From Novosphingobium ginsenosidimutans (GTDB lineage: Bacteria; Pseudomonadota; Alphaproteobacteria; Sphingomonadales; Sphingomonadaceae): a stretch of DNA of 64,000 bases. A program made the translations under genes and the position numbers. Numbering within the stretch: position 1 is the first letter of the stretch; the number at the start of each line of letters is the position of its first letter. The notes beneath the pieces were generated by a model that worked only from the letters and a program-made list of their open reading frames with translations, was not told the origin of the DNA and ran no database searches. Below are positions 24,980-33,962 of the stretch, in pieces. The DNA is taken from contig NZ_CP042345.1 of the NCBI RefSeq assembly GCF_007954425.1, forward strand, positions 124,001-188,000. The letters run 5' to 3'.

Positions 24980-25594
24980 TCAAAGCAAGCGTGGCTCGTC
25001 CGGTCCCAGGACCGCTTCAAGCGCAGCGCGCCAGATCGCTGGACCCGGCGGCGCCTTGCGTTCAAGGCTGAGCCGGTCGATCGCGGCGATGACCTGCTCT
25101 GCACCCATGTGGGTACGTTCGATCCGGGGCACAAGATAGGTTACAGCATCGGGGCCAAGCGCCAGCAGACGCTGCTCGGCGTGAACCGCGAGCAGCTCGG
25201 CCAGCATGGCATCGTCGGGCGCGCCAATCTCTAGCTGGAGCACGGCCCCAAGGCGCGAGCGCAGGTCCGGCAGTCCGATTTGCCAGCCGCCGGGCACGGT
25301 ACCGCGCACGATCAGCAGCGGCGTGCCGCTTTCCTGCGCGCGGTTCCAGCGGTGGAACAGCTCGGTCTCGTCGATCTTGTCGGCATCGTCGATCGCCTCG
25401 CCCAGGCCGCTTTCGGCAAACCAGCGTGCGATCAGCGACTTGCCCGAGCGCGGCGGGCCGGCCAGCACGGCTGTGCGGAATGGCCAGGTTTCGGCAAGGG
25501 CGCAGGCTTCCAGCGCGGTGGCATTGGCGCTGCCAACGACAATGCGGCTTGGTCCCGCCCCTCCGGCGTGCAGTGGCAGCGCAATCTGGCTCAT
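24980..25594 (-). CDS. hdaA: DnaA-related regulatory protein HdaA
   Basis: The 204-residue protein is like the AAA+ part of DnaA: a P-loop-like [15 protein letters not shown] (about residues 45-59), a Walker B-like IDDADKID, and [41 protein letters not shown] followed by a lid domain. It lacks the DNA-binding domain IV. Hda stimulates ATP hydrolysis on DnaA together with the clamp, preventing re-initiation. The ATG overlaps the stop of the upstream DUF2066-like gene (TGATG). Its position divergent from purM is the usual alphaproteobacterial arrangement. Confidence 0.88.
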   Translation of the reverse strand: MSQIALPLHAGGAGPSRIVVGSANATALEACALAETWPFRTAVLAGPPRSGKSLIARWFAESGLGEAIDDADKIDETELFHRWNRAQESGTPLLIVRGTVPGGWQIGLPDLRSRLGAVLQLEIGAPDDAMLAELLAVHAEQRLLALGPDAVTYLVPRIERTHMGAEQVIAAIDRLSLERKAPPGPAIWRAALEAVLGPDEPRLL

Positions 25595-26868
25595 CAGCGG
25601 CGGATCGACAGCGCGTTGGGACCCATCGTCACGCGCCAGCCGCGCGCGCGCAGCGCATCGGCCAGGCCGGAAAGCTCGCCAGCATAGGTTACCCGCATGA
25701 CCGAAGTACCGCCCATGGCCAGACTGGTGGTCGAAGCGCCCTGCACCCCCGGTGCACCGCGCACCGCCGCCAGGGCCGCATCGACTGCCGAAGCATCGGG
25801 CGAAGCGAACTGGACGGTAAAGGTGGACAGCGTGGCAGGTGCAGCGGCCGATGCCGTTGGGGTGGGCGTGGCTGCCGCATCAGCACTGCTTGCCGCCCCC
25901 TGTTCGGCCCGGCGCGCGGCCTCGACCAGGGCTGCCAGCCCGGCATCCATCTGGCCGCCATGGTTGAGCGTGGCATCTGGCTTCAGCGCGCCCGCCGCCA
26001 GCGCCCGGGCATAGATCGCGTCGATCCGCTGCACAGCAGTTGCCAGCATGGCCGGCACAGCGGCCTCTTCATTGGCGGTCAGGGTAAAGCTTTCGAGGAA
26101 GCGGTTGTCCGGGCCATAACGCGCCGTGAAAGTGCCGCGTACCGGTCCGCCAGGCCATTGCCGTTCCAGTCGGGCTTCGGGAATGATCACATCGGCCGCG
26201 CCAAACTGGTCGAGCACGTTGCGCCACCAGGCGCGGCTGCGGCGCTGCGGCTGACCAGCGGTAAGCAGCAGCGAATCGCCGCCCGCACCGCTCGGCCGGA
26301 CATAGTCGATCGGGCTGCTCCCGGCATTGAAGGCCGCCCAGGCCGCCTGCCACTGCCCGCGCACTTCAAAGACCTGGCTGACCCCGCCCGAACGCAGCAC
26401 GGGGATCACCAGAAGCGGGGCCGACTGCTGCCCGGCAATGCCCTTGCCGCTAATGTACTGCCCGGCGCGGGCGCGGTCGAACACCACGCCCAGCGTGGCG
26501 ATATAGCGGCGCGGCCCGATCTGCTCGCGCTCCACCACCACGGCCGAGACCATACTTTCGATCACGCCCAGATCCATCGGTGGGCCCCCGGCCTTGGCCC
26601 AGGCCAGCTTCTGCGCCTCCTGCCAGCCGTTGAGCCGCGCCTGCTCAGGCGTATCGCCGGTCGTTTCGACCTGCACCCCGCTGATCGCGATGTCCGATGA
26701 AGCGGCAACCGGGATTATCCCCCGATCCCCCTCGATCTGCGCGATCAGCCGCTCGGACCCGATCACCGCCAGTCCCAGCATCAGTGCCACCCCGAGCCCA
26801 CCCAGCAGGGTGGCGGCAGGGCCGGGACGCCAGCGGAGCGGCAAGGAAGGAAGGGATGCGACAGCCAT
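25594..26868 (-). CDS. DUF2066-like membrane-anchored periplasmic protein
   Basis: The protein is about 424 residues from ATG 26868 (436 from ATG 26904). It has one N-terminal membrane helix (LLGGLGVALMLGLAVIG), then a DUF2066-like domain (ARLNGWQEAQKLAWAKAG, YIATLGVVFDRARAGQYI, PLLVIPVLRSGG), an Ala/Thr/Pro linker near residues 325-345, and a C-terminal ferredoxin-like module (STFTVQFASPDASAVDAALAAVRGAPGVQGAST). The function is unknown. It is coupled to hdaA and divergent from purM, with only 70 bases (or 34) between starts. The shorter start leaves more room for promoters. Confidence 0.75.
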   Translation of the reverse strand: MAVASLPSLPLRWRPGPAATLLGGLGVALMLGLAVIGSERLIAQIEGDRGIIPVAASSDIAISGVQVETTGDTPEQARLNGWQEAQKLAWAKAGGPPMDLGVIESMVSAVVVEREQIGPRRYIATLGVVFDRARAGQYISGKGIAGQQSAPLLVIPVLRSGGVSQVFEVRGQWQAAWAAFNAGSSPIDYVRPSGAGGDSLLLTAGQPQRRSRAWWRNVLDQFGAADVIIPEARLERQWPGGPVRGTFTARYGPDNRFLESFTLTANEEAAVPAMLATAVQRIDAIYARALAAGALKPDATLNHGGQMDAGLAALVEAARRAEQGAASSADAAATPTPTASAAAPATLSTFTVQFASPDASAVDAALAAVRGAPGVQGASTTSLAMGGTSVMRVTYAGELSGLADALRARGWRVTMGPNALSIRR

Positions 26869-26938
26869 CGGGGAAAACCGTGCGCCTTTTGCCCAATCGC
26901 ACATGGAAATCCAAGCCGGAAAGCGTTAGGCGGCCTGC

Positions 26939-28030
26939 ATGGCGGAAAAGTCCTACACTTATGAAACGGCCGGCGTCTCGATCGCGGCGGGCAATGCGCT
27001 GGTCAAGGCGATTGGTCCGCTGGTCAAGGCGACGGCCCGGCCCGGCGCGGATGCTGAGATTGGGGGCTTCGGCGGCTTCTTCGATCCCAAGGCGGCGGGC
27101 TATACCGACCCGCTGCTGGTCGCCGCCAACGATGGGGTAGGCACCAAGGTCAAGCTCGCGATCGACCATGACCGGCATGACCGGATTGGTGAGGACCTGG
27201 TCGCGATGTGCGTCAACGACCTGATCGTCCAGGGCGCCGAGCCGCTGTTCTTCCTCGACTACTTTGCGACCGGCAAGCTGGAGAACGGCGTCGCCGAACG
27301 CGTCGTTGCCGGCATTGCCGAAGGCTGCAAGATCGCCGGCTGCGCCCTCATCGGCGGTGAAACGGCGGAAATGCCCGGGATGTATGCCGCAGGCGACTAT
27401 GATCTTGCCGGCTTTTGCGTCGGCGCGGTTGAGCGCGGCGAGCAGCTCACCGGAGAAAAGGTTGCCGAGGGCGATGTGCTGCTGGGTTTGCCCTCCTCGG
27501 GCGTTCACTCAAACGGCTATTCCCTGGTCCGACGCCTTGCGGCCGACAAGGGCTGGAAACTGGACCGCCCTGCCCTGTTCGACGCTGACCGGCTGCTGAT
27601 CGATCACCTGATCGAACCGACCCGGATCTACGTGAAGAGCCTGCTACCCCTGATCCGCGGCGGCAAGATCCATGCGCTGGCCCATATCACCGGCGGCGGC
27701 TTGCTGGAGAACGTGCCGCGCGTCCTGCCCAAGGGGCTGCACGCCCGGATCGATGCCGATGCCTGGGAACAGCCGCGGCTGATGGCCTTCCTCCAGGCCC
27801 AGGGCAATATCGAGCCTGAGGAAATGGCCCGGACCTTCAACTGCGGGATCGGCATGGTCCTGGCGGTCGCGGCGGATGACGCCGCCGGCCTGATCGCCGA
27901 TCTGCAGGCCGCTGGCGAGACCGTCCACGTGATCGGCGCAATCGAAGCGGGCGAGCGCGGCTGCACCGTGCAGGGCAGCGCGGAAGCCTGGTCGGCCCGT
28001 GCCTCCTGGGAAGCCGTCCACCTTGCCTGA
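26939..28030 (+). CDS. purM: Phosphoribosylformylglycinamidine cyclo-ligase
   Basis: The 363-residue PurM/AIR synthetase has the typical start [17 protein letters not shown], the ATP-binding loop [11 protein letters not shown], the [17 protein letters not shown] strip, and the [14 protein letters not shown] and [13 protein letters not shown] motifs. It closes the imidazole ring of aminoimidazole ribonucleotide in purine synthesis. It is followed, with overlap, by purN, the usual purMN operon. Confidence 0.97.
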   Translation: MAEKSYTYETAGVSIAAGNALVKAIGPLVKATARPGADAEIGGFGGFFDPKAAGYTDPLLVAANDGVGTKVKLAIDHDRHDRIGEDLVAMCVNDLIVQGAEPLFFLDYFATGKLENGVAERVVAGIAEGCKIAGCALIGGETAEMPGMYAAGDYDLAGFCVGAVERGEQLTGEKVAEGDVLLGLPSSGVHSNGYSLVRRLAADKGWKLDRPALFDADRLLIDHLIEPTRIYVKSLLPLIRGGKIHALAHITGGGLLENVPRVLPKGLHARIDADAWEQPRLMAFLQAQGNIEPEEMARTFNCGIGMVLAVAADDAAGLIADLQAAGETVHVIGAIEAGERGCTVQGSAEAWSARASWEAVHLA

Positions 28031-28976
28031 ACGGGCCAAAGTCGCCGTCCTGATCTCAGGCAGCGGCACCAATATGGCGGCGCTGCTCTATGCCAGCCGC
28101 GCCGCAGACTGCCCCTATGAGATTGTCCTGGTCGCCTCGAACAACGCTGAGGCCGGCGGTCTGACCTTGGCCGCAGCCGAGGGCGTGCCGACCTTTGCCC
28201 TGCCCCACAAGGGCATGGAGCGCGCGGCGCACGATCAGGCGATGGACGCGGCGATCCGGGCCAGCGGCGCGCAGTTCGTGGCGCTGGCCGGCTATATGCG
28301 GATCCTGACGCCCGATTTCGTCAGCGGCTGGGAAGGCCGGATGGTCAACGTGCACCCCAGCCTGCTGCCGAAGTACAAGGGCTTGCACACCCATGAGCGC
28401 GCCATCGAGGCGGGTGACAGCCACGGCGGCTGCACCGTCCACCTTGTCACCGCCGAACTCGATGACGGGCCGGTGCTGGGCCAGACGCCCGTGGCAATCC
28501 TGCCCGGCGATACGGCTGACAGCCTCGCCGCGCGGGTGCTGATCGCCGAGCATCAGCTTTATTCGCGCTGCCTCGCCGCGCTGGTGAGCCGCGAGACTTC
28601 GCCGGAGCACCTGGTCGCGCAAGTGCGCGAACGGGCCCTCGCCCTGCCCGAAGCCGATGAAGTGACCAGCCACGGCATGCCCTGCTTCGGCATCGTGAAG
28701 GGCAAGAAGTTCGCCTATGTCAGCATGGACCACCATGGCGACGGCAAGATCGCGCTGCTGGTCAAGATCAGTGGGCCGGACGAACAAGCCCAGCTGATCG
28801 AGTACGATCCCGAGCGCTATTACCGCCCGGCCTATTTCGGCGACGGCTGGATCGCGATGCGGCTCGACCTCGGCCGCAACGACTGGGACGAGATCGGCGA
28901 ATGGCTGGCCCGCTCCTGGCGCAGCGTGGCGCCAAAGAAGCTGACCAGCCTGATCGACGCCGCCGACGCGTTTTAG
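28023..28976 (+). CDS. purN: Phosphoribosylglycinamide formyltransferase fused to an MmcQ/YjbR domain
   Basis: The 317-residue protein has two parts. Residues 5-190 are a complete Pur[26 protein letters not shown] and the catalytic set N109, H111 and D147 are in place. Residues about 207-308 are an MmcQ/YjbR (DUF419) domain: [27 protein letters not shown], and [42 protein letters not shown]. The frame is continuous, so this is a fusion rather than two genes. PurN formylates GAR using 10-formyl-THF; the role of the appended domain, often a stand-alone protein of about 115 residues, is unknown. Start TTG 28023 overlaps purM by 8 bases; GTG 27999 is an alternative. Confidence 0.93.
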   Translation: MPERAKVAVLISGSGTNMAALLYASRAADCPYEIVLVASNNAEAGGLTLAAAEGVPTFALPHKGMERAAHDQAMDAAIRASGAQFVALAGYMRILTPDFVSGWEGRMVNVHPSLLPKYKGLHTHERAIEAGDSHGGCTVHLVTAELDDGPVLGQTPVAILPGDTADSLAARVLIAEHQLYSRCLAALVSRETSPEHLVAQVRERALALPEADEVTSHGMPCFGIVKGKKFAYVSMDHHGDGKIALLVKISGPDEQAQLIEYDPERYYRPAYFGDGWIAMRLDLGRNDWDEIGEWLARSWRSVAPKKLTSLIDAADAF

Positions 28977-29707
28977 CCTTTGCCCACCCCCGGAATAACC
29001 TTGCCGACCTTCTGGCGGTAGGATGCATAGTCTGCGCCGAAGGTTCCCATCAGGTCACGCTCTTCATGGTGGATCCCGATGAAGATGTAGACGGTCATCC
29101 CCGCAGCGAACAGCAAATGCCCGGCAGTCATCGTTGGCGCGGCCCAGAAGGCAATCAGGAAGCCGGTGTAGAGCGGGTGCCGCACCAGCTTGTAGAACAA
29201 GGGCGTGCGCATGGTCGGTGCGGCAGGATTGCTACCCCGCCCGGCGTTCCACGCCTGCGCCAGACCAAACAGTTCGAAGTGGTTGATCAGCCAGGTGCTG
29301 ATGAAAACAATCCCAAACCCGGCCAGGAACAAGCCCCAGATCAGATTACGGGCCAGCGGATTGCCAATGTCCCAGATCACGGCCGGAATCGGGTGCCAGA
29401 ACCGGTAAAGCAGCGCGAGGACGATGGCCGAAGCGAGGCAATAGAAACTGCGCTCAAGTGCAGGCGGGACGATCCGGGTCCAGGCAGCCTTGAAGGCTGG
29501 CCGGGCCATGACGCTGTGCTGCAAACCGAAAAGGGCGATCAGGCCAAGGTTCCAGACGGTTGCGGTGACGGGATCTGAGACGATCCCCTTGTCAACATGG
29601 GTGGGAAGCATTGGCAGGCCAGCCAAAAACCCCACCAGATATACGAAGGCGACGAAGAAAGCTGTGTAGCAGCCAAGTGCAGCCACCATATAGAATGGGC
29701 GCATCAT
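28973..29707 (-). CDS. mddA: Methanethiol S-methyltransferase (MddA-like)
   Basis: This 244-residue membrane protein has about six helices. The block FGLQHSVMARPAFKAAWTRIVPPALERSFY (from about residue 60) and the C-terminal SAM-binding RHPLYTGFLIAFWAAP and HHEERDLMGTFGADYASYRQKV are those of the MddA/NnrU-like group. MddA methylates methanethiol to dimethyl sulfide. ATG 29707 follows a strong GGGGGGAA site; a GTG-like upstream extension is not supported. It is convergent with purN, overlapping by four bases, and appears monocistronic. Within 29708-29880 I see only this gene's leader. Confidence 0.82.
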   Translation of the reverse strand: MMRPFYMVAALGCYTAFFVAFVYLVGFLAGLPMLPTHVDKGIVSDPVTATVWNLGLIALFGLQHSVMARPAFKAAWTRIVPPALERSFYCLASAIVLALLYRFWHPIPAVIWDIGNPLARNLIWGLFLAGFGIVFISTWLINHFELFGLAQAWNAGRGSNPAAPTMRTPLFYKLVRHPLYTGFLIAFWAAPTMTAGHLLFAAGMTVYIFIGIHHEERDLMGTFGADYASYRQKVGKVIPGVGKG

Positions 29708-29880
29708 GAATTTCCCCCCGGGGAACAAGTCAAGTCACGCGCACAGGTTCCCCCAAGTTGCCCGTGTTCCGATGGTCAATCCCACCGCCTTTGTGGGCTG
29801 CCTGGTTTCGACTGCCCGGTGGCAGAGAACTTCTGCGCTAGGGGAAATGTCTACCTGTCGAGATCAAGAGTCAAACGATC

Positions 29881-30126
29881 TCAAATCTCGCTGCCGTCCA
29901 CCATCGGGCGGCTTTCGCGCGTCCCCTTGTAACGGGCGTCGGGCTCATTCGGCCCTGGGCTGATCACCACGTGATCTTCGTGCACTTCCAGCAGGGTGCC
30001 AACGAAAGGCCAGTCCTCCATCGAGCTGACGCGGTAACTAACCGTATCGCCGACCTTGAAGGTGGCGGGATCGAAGTTGAACTGGAACGGGCAATCCTCG
30101 CCGCCGTCTCCGCCCATGCCTTTCAT
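29881..30126 (-). CDS. Small conserved-looking protein, unknown function
   Basis: The 81-residue acidic protein starts at ATG 30126 behind a strong AAAGGAGA ribosome site. It has one cysteine (GEDCPFQF), a short KVGDTVSYRVSSMEDWPFVGTLLEVHEDHVVI beta-rich core that reads like a small SH3/KOW-type barrel, and a C-terminal PxxRYKGTRESRPMVDG. I recognise no family with confidence. The strong ribosome site and codon usage support it as real. Confidence 0.65.
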   Translation of the reverse strand: MKGMGGDGGEDCPFQFNFDPATFKVGDTVSYRVSSMEDWPFVGTLLEVHEDHVVISPGPNEPDARYKGTRESRPMVDGSEI

Positions 30127-30160
30127 CGCAAGTCTCCTTTTGGAGATCGCTACCACACCT

Positions 30161-30189
30161 CGTCACCTCCGCGAAAGCGGGCATGACGA
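30161..30189. repeat. Degraded copy of the CCGCGAAAGCGG repeat
   Basis: CGTCACCTCCGCGAAAGCGGGCATGACG retains the central GCGAAAGC and outer CGTCA/TGACG pairing of the 23414-23511 element, as a single imperfect hairpin between two small genes. Confidence 0.6.
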
Positions 30190-30198
30190 GGGTGCAAA

Positions 30199-30450
30199 TC
30201 AGGCCGCCGCCTTGGCCTTTGCCAGCATCGCCGCAATCTCGTCGATCAGGGCGAGGCGCTGCTTCTTGAGCGTTTCGGCATATTCGTCAGAGGTGTTCTC
30301 GAGCCCCGCCTCGATCCGGTGAATCTCGCCGTTCACTGCGTGATAGCGATCGGCCAGCGATACGAAGTGCGGGTTATGCAGCTTCAACTCGTGCAGCAGT
30401 GCGTGATCGTTCGGGAATTCGGTAGCGAGTTGGTGCGGGGTGTTCGACAT
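30199..30450 (-). CDS. YdcH/DUF465 family small helical protein
   Basis: The 83-residue, highly charged two-helix protein matches DUF465 (YdcH): ELKLHNPHFVSLADRYHAVNGEIHRIEAG, then LKKQRLALIDEIAAMLAKAKAAA. Members are cytoplasmic coiled-coil proteins of unknown role, common in alphaproteobacteria. It is a separate unit after the ndk terminator. Confidence 0.88.
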   Translation of the reverse strand: MSNTPHQLATEFPNDHALLHELKLHNPHFVSLADRYHAVNGEIHRIEAGLENTSDEYAETLKKQRLALIDEIAAMLAKAKAAA

Positions 30451-30523
30451 GAAGTCTCCTCTCGTGATGGAGGGAAACTTCGCCCAGCCCTGCCGGGTCC
30501 GCCTTGCGCTCGGTCAAATCGGC

Positions 30524-30558
30524 AAAGAAAAAGGGCCGCCGGATCGCTCCAGCGGCCC
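30524..30558 (-). terminator. Intrinsic terminator of ndk with GNRA loop
   Basis: On the minus strand, 24 bases after the ndk stop, GGGCCGCTGGA-GCGA-TCCGGCGGCCC forms an 11-bp stem (one T/G wobble) with a GCGA loop, followed by TTTTTC. This is a typical Rho-independent terminator. Confidence 0.88.
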
Positions 30559-30581
30559 CTTTCACCGATCAGGCGCAGAGC

Positions 30582-31004
30582 TTAGCCGACGATTTCTTCG
30601 GGCTTGAAGAAAAAGGCGATCTCGATCGCCGCGTTTTCTTCCGAGTCCGAGCCGTGGACGGTATTCTCGCCGATCGACAGGGCAAAGGTCTTGCGGATGG
30701 TGCCTTCGGCGGCGTCAGCCGGGTTGGTGGCGCCCATGATATCGCGGTTGCGGGTAACGGCATCTTCGCCTTCCAGCACCTGGACGACCACCGGCTCGCT
30801 CATCATGAATTCGCACAGTTCGCCGAAGAAGGGGCGTTCCTTGTGGACCGCATAGAAACCTTCGGCCTGTTCGCGGGTCATGTGGATGCGCTTCGAGGCA
30901 ACGACGCGCAGGCCGGCTTCTTCCAGCATCTTGGTGACCGCGCCGGTCAGGTTGCGGCGGGTGGCATCGGGCTTGATGATCGAAAAGGTGCGGGTAACCG
31001 CCAT
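30582..31004 (-). CDS. ndk: Nucleoside-diphosphate kinase
   Basis: The 140-residue enzyme shows [15 protein letters not shown], the nucleotide-binding [32 protein letters not shown] and the active-site histidine H117 in [10 protein letters not shown]. It transfers the gamma-phosphate between nucleoside triphosphates and diphosphates. The length is standard. A good terminator follows it. It is divergent from the intradiol-dioxygenase-like gene, with about 155 bases between. Confidence 0.97.
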   Translation of the reverse strand: MAVTRTFSIIKPDATRRNLTGAVTKMLEEAGLRVVASKRIHMTREQAEGFYAVHKERPFFGELCEFMMSEPVVVQVLEGEDAVTRNRDIMGATNPADAAEGTIRKTFALSIGENTVHGSDSEENAAIEIAFFFKPEEIVG

Positions 31005-31159
31005 GGTGTTCGTCCTTGCGTATTATGCTTGGGAGAGATGGCGCGCCCCTAGCCGGGAAAATGCTGCGCCGCAAGGCACTGGGCTGCTCGCTTATTTCGC
31101 TTGGGTTCGGGGCAAAGGAGGATTAGCCTCGCTGTCGGGTCGCATGGGGGAGAACCACT

Positions 31160-31798
31160 ATGCGTGACGACGATCACTTGATGTCCCGCCGGGCCTTTGC
31201 CGGCACGGCGCTGGCCGCGGCAACCTTGCTTGGAGCCGGAGTAGCCAGGGCTGCCGAAATGAAGGCGATGACGCCGGGGCAGACCATTGGCCCGTTCTAT
31301 CCGATCCAGCGGCTGGCCGAGGCCGATGCCGACCTTACCATGATCAAGGGGCACAAGAACCGCGCCAAAGGCACGGTGATCGAAGTGACCGGCCGGGTGC
31401 TCGATCGCTATGGCAATCCGGTGAGCGGCGCCAAGCTGGAACTGTGGCAATGCAATGCTGCCGGCCGCTATGCCCACCCGAACGATGTCGCCACCGCCCC
31501 GCTGGATCCCGATTTCCAGGGCTTCGCCGCCATTGCCAGCGGCAAGCAGGGCGAATGGCGCATCACCACGATCAAGCCGGCAGGTTATGAATCGCCGATC
31601 GGCCACCGCACCCCGCACATCCATTTTGACGTCAGCGGGCGGACGCATCGTCTGATCACGCAGATGTATTTCCCCGATGAGGAAGCAACCAACGCCAAGG
31701 ACGCGCTCTATAAGGAAATGGGCGGCGATGCAGTGCGCACCGTAGCCCGTGCCGATGGCGTGGCACGTTACAACTGGGACATTGTCCTGATGGATTGA
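31160..31798 (+). CDS. Exported intradiol ring-cleavage dioxygenase-like protein
   Basis: The 212-residue protein has a twin-arginine-like leader (SRRAFAGTALAAATLLGAG, cleavage near residue 31). It carries the non-haem iron ligands of protocatechuate 3,4-dioxygenase: Y104 (GRYAHP), Y143 (AGYESP), H153 and H155 (RTPHIHF), with a Tyr-Tyr spacing of 39 as in the model enzyme. A ribosome site GGGGGAGA precedes the ATG. Export by Tat of a folded iron enzyme is consistent. The lack of other aromatic-degradation genes nearby leaves the substrate open. Confidence 0.85.
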   Translation: MRDDDHLMSRRAFAGTALAAATLLGAGVARAAEMKAMTPGQTIGPFYPIQRLAEADADLTMIKGHKNRAKGTVIEVTGRVLDRYGNPVSGAKLELWQCNAAGRYAHPNDVATAPLDPDFQGFAAIASGKQGEWRITTIKPAGYESPIGHRTPHIHFDVSGRTHRLITQMYFPDEEATNAKDALYKEMGGDAVRTVARADGVARYNWDIVLMD

Positions 31799-31811
31799 GG
31801 CCGCGGGCGGC

Positions 31812-32249
31812 TCAGGCCGCCTGGACCCACTTGCCGCTCTCTTCCTGCCGCCAATAGCGCCGCTCGACGCCATCGTTGCCGTCGAGCGTGCGCCAGGTGG
31901 CGCGGGCCGCTTCGATGGTCGAGCCGTCGAACAACAGGAATGCGCGATCAAACGAAAGCGCTGCGTCCTGCCACACGCCATCCGCCAGCACGACAAAGCG
32001 CGCGCCGTTGGCTGGCTGCGGCGCATCGGCTAGCAGGATCGGCTGACGCGCGTCGTGCGATCCGCCCGACAGTCCGTGGGCCAGGAAGCTCTCGGCGCCT
32101 TCCCACAGCCGCGCGCTGATCCGTCCGGTCAGTTCATCGTCCGCCGAAACCACCAGCAGTCGCTCACCCGCCTTCAAGGTGTTGCGCGCCAGCAGCGGCA
32201 CCACCTTTTCGGCCGGATCGCGGCTGAGCTGGTAGAAATCGACCTTCAT
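31812..32249 (-). CDS. holC: DNA polymerase III chi subunit
   Basis: The 145-residue protein starts [34 protein letters not shown] and contains [11 protein letters not shown], the classic HolC features. HolC links the clamp loader to single-stranded DNA-binding protein. ATG 32249 overlaps the stop of the upstream DUF2256 microprotein (ATGA). The row pepA-DUF2256-holC is transcribed leftward. Confidence 0.92.
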   Translation of the reverse strand: MKVDFYQLSRDPAEKVVPLLARNTLKAGERLLVVSADDELTGRISARLWEGAESFLAHGLSGGSHDARQPILLADAPQPANGARFVVLADGVWQDAALSFDRAFLLFDGSTIEAARATWRTLDGNDGVERRYWRQEESGKWVQAA

Positions 32250-32395
32250 GCCGAACCTTTCGCACGGCGGCAGCGATCGGAACAATACTTCACATTGTCC
32301 CAATCGCGCTCCCACTTCTTGCGCCAGGCAAAGCTGAGGCCGCAGGCGGCGCAGATCTTGCTGGGCAGATCCGCCTTGCGCCGCATCCGCGGCAT
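32246..32395 (-). CDS. DUF2256 zinc-ribbon microprotein
   Basis: This 49-residue protein is below usual length cut-offs. It reads [20 protein letters not shown] then [20 protein letters not shown] and RCRRAKGSA, with C15-x2-C18 and C38-x3-C42 forming a zinc-ribbon-like site. It matches the DUF2256 family. It is translationally coupled to holC by an ATGA overlap and lies immediately before it, four bases after the pepA stop. The function is unknown; the position between an aminopeptidase and a replication protein does not tell. Confidence 0.88.
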   Translation of the reverse strand: MPRMRRKADLPSKICAACGLSFAWRKKWERDWDNVKYCSDRCRRAKGSA

Positions 32396-32398
32396 GGC

Positions 32399-33862
32399 TC
32401 AGGCTTCCAGGTTGTCGCGCACGAAGCGGTCAAGCACGCGCACGCCATAGCCGGTCGCGCCCTTGTCCCAGGTCTGGCCCGGCTTCGACGCCCAGACCAT
32501 CCCGGCGATGTCGAGGTGCGCCCACGGGGTGCCTTTGTCGACATAGCGCTGGATGAACTGCGCCGCCGTGATCGAGCCGCCCTCGCGCGGGCCGACATTC
32601 TTCATATCGGCAATCGGGCTGTCGATCAGCTTGTCATAGGCCGCGCCCAGCGGCTGGCGCCACAGCTTGTCGCCCGAAGCTTCGCCAGCAGCAAGCAGCT
32701 TGCCAGCAAGACCATCGTCGTTCGAGAACAGGCCGCCATACTCGTGACCCAGTGCAATGATCATCGCACCGGTCAGCGTGGCGAGATCGACAATTGCCGC
32801 GGGGGCGAATTCCTTCTGCGTCCAGGTGATCGCATCGCACAGCACCAGCCGGCCTTCGGCGTCGGTATTGATCACCTCGACCGTCTGGCCTGACATGGTC
32901 GTAACCACGTCACCCGGGCGCTGGGCATTGCCATCGGGCATGTTCTCAACCAGCCCGCAGATGCCGACGACATTGGCCTTGGCCTTGCGCCTGGCCAGCG
33001 CGAGCATGGCTCCGGTGACTGCACCCGCACCGCCCATGTCCCACTTCATGTCTTCCATGCCGGCTGGCGGCTTGAGGCTGATCCCACCGGTATCGAAGGT
33101 CACGCCCTTGCCGACGAAGGCGGTCGGCTTTTCGCCTGCCGCACCGCCGTTCCATTCCATGACCAGCAGGTGAGGCTCGCGGACCGAGCCCTGGGCCACG
33201 CCCAACAGCGCGCCCATGCCAAGCGCTGCCATCTCGTCGCGGCCAAGAACGCGAATGTTGACGCCGGTCCCTTCGAAACGCTTGCGTGCCCGCTCGACGA
33301 AGCTGGCAGGATAAATGACGTTCGCCGGCTCGGTCACCAACTCGCGGGTGAATTCCACGCCTTCGGCCAGCGCAGCTTCGACGGCCCAGGCTGCTTCGGT
33401 GCCTTCCGGTGCCGCAGCAACACGTAGGGTCTTGAGGCTGGGCTTCTGCTCGTCGCTCAACTTGGTGCGGTAGATGTCATAGCGCCAGGCGCGCAAGCGA
33501 GCGCCCAGCAGAACGGCGGCGACGTCAGCGCCCGACAGCTTGGTCCCGGTGAGGTCGAGCGTCAGAGTGCTCTCCCCCGAAGTCAGGAACTTGGCCGTCA
33601 GCGCCGCCCCGGCGCGTTCCAGCGCGGCGGTGCGGTCCTTGGCCTTGGCATCCCCCGCACCGGCCAAGGCGATCCGGACAACCCCGCCGTCGCGGCTTAC
33701 GAAACCGTCATGGGCCTGCCCGACCTTGCCGGTAAACCGCGCGGCGCGCGCGCTTTCGGCCAGGACCGGGTCGAGATCGGCCGGCAGAGCATCCTGATCA
33801 ACAATACGGGCAACGGGCGTAACAGTGGCGGCGAGCGGGCCGGCGACGAATTCGATCTGCAT
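32399..33862 (-). CDS. pepA: Leucyl aminopeptidase (M17 family)
   Basis: The 487-residue protein has the M17 catalytic half at about residues 170-480: FVGKGVTFDTGGISLKP, the signature NTDAEGRLVL, and the active region GAMIIALGHEYGGLFSND. Two metal ions are bound by Lys, Asp and Glu residues in these motifs. ATG 33862 (MQIEFVAGPL) is the normal family start; the frame extends upstream without support. It is divergent from lptD, with 100 bases between. This gene order (holC-pepA divergent from lptD) is common in alphaproteobacteria. Confidence 0.95.
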   Translation of the reverse strand: MQIEFVAGPLAATVTPVARIVDQDALPADLDPVLAESARAARFTGKVGQAHDGFVSRDGGVVRIALAGAGDAKAKDRTAALERAGAALTAKFLTSGESTLTLDLTGTKLSGADVAAVLLGARLRAWRYDIYRTKLSDEQKPSLKTLRVAAAPEGTEAAWAVEAALAEGVEFTRELVTEPANVIYPASFVERARKRFEGTGVNIRVLGRDEMAALGMGALLGVAQGSVREPHLLVMEWNGGAAGEKPTAFVGKGVTFDTGGISLKPPAGMEDMKWDMGGAGAVTGAMLALARRKAKANVVGICGLVENMPDGNAQRPGDVVTTMSGQTVEVINTDAEGRLVLCDAITWTQKEFAPAAIVDLATLTGAMIIALGHEYGGLFSNDDGLAGKLLAAGEASGDKLWRQPLGAAYDKLIDSPIADMKNVGPREGGSITAAQFIQRYVDKGTPWAHLDIAGMVWASKPGQTWDKGATGYGVRVLDRFVRDNLEA

Positions 33863-33962
33863 GATAGCTCCGGGAAAAACCTGCGACGGGCCGAAACCGA
33901 TAGCGGGTCGACCTTGGTTAGCGTGGATTGCAGTTAGGCGCGGGCGGTGCGATAGGCAAGCC

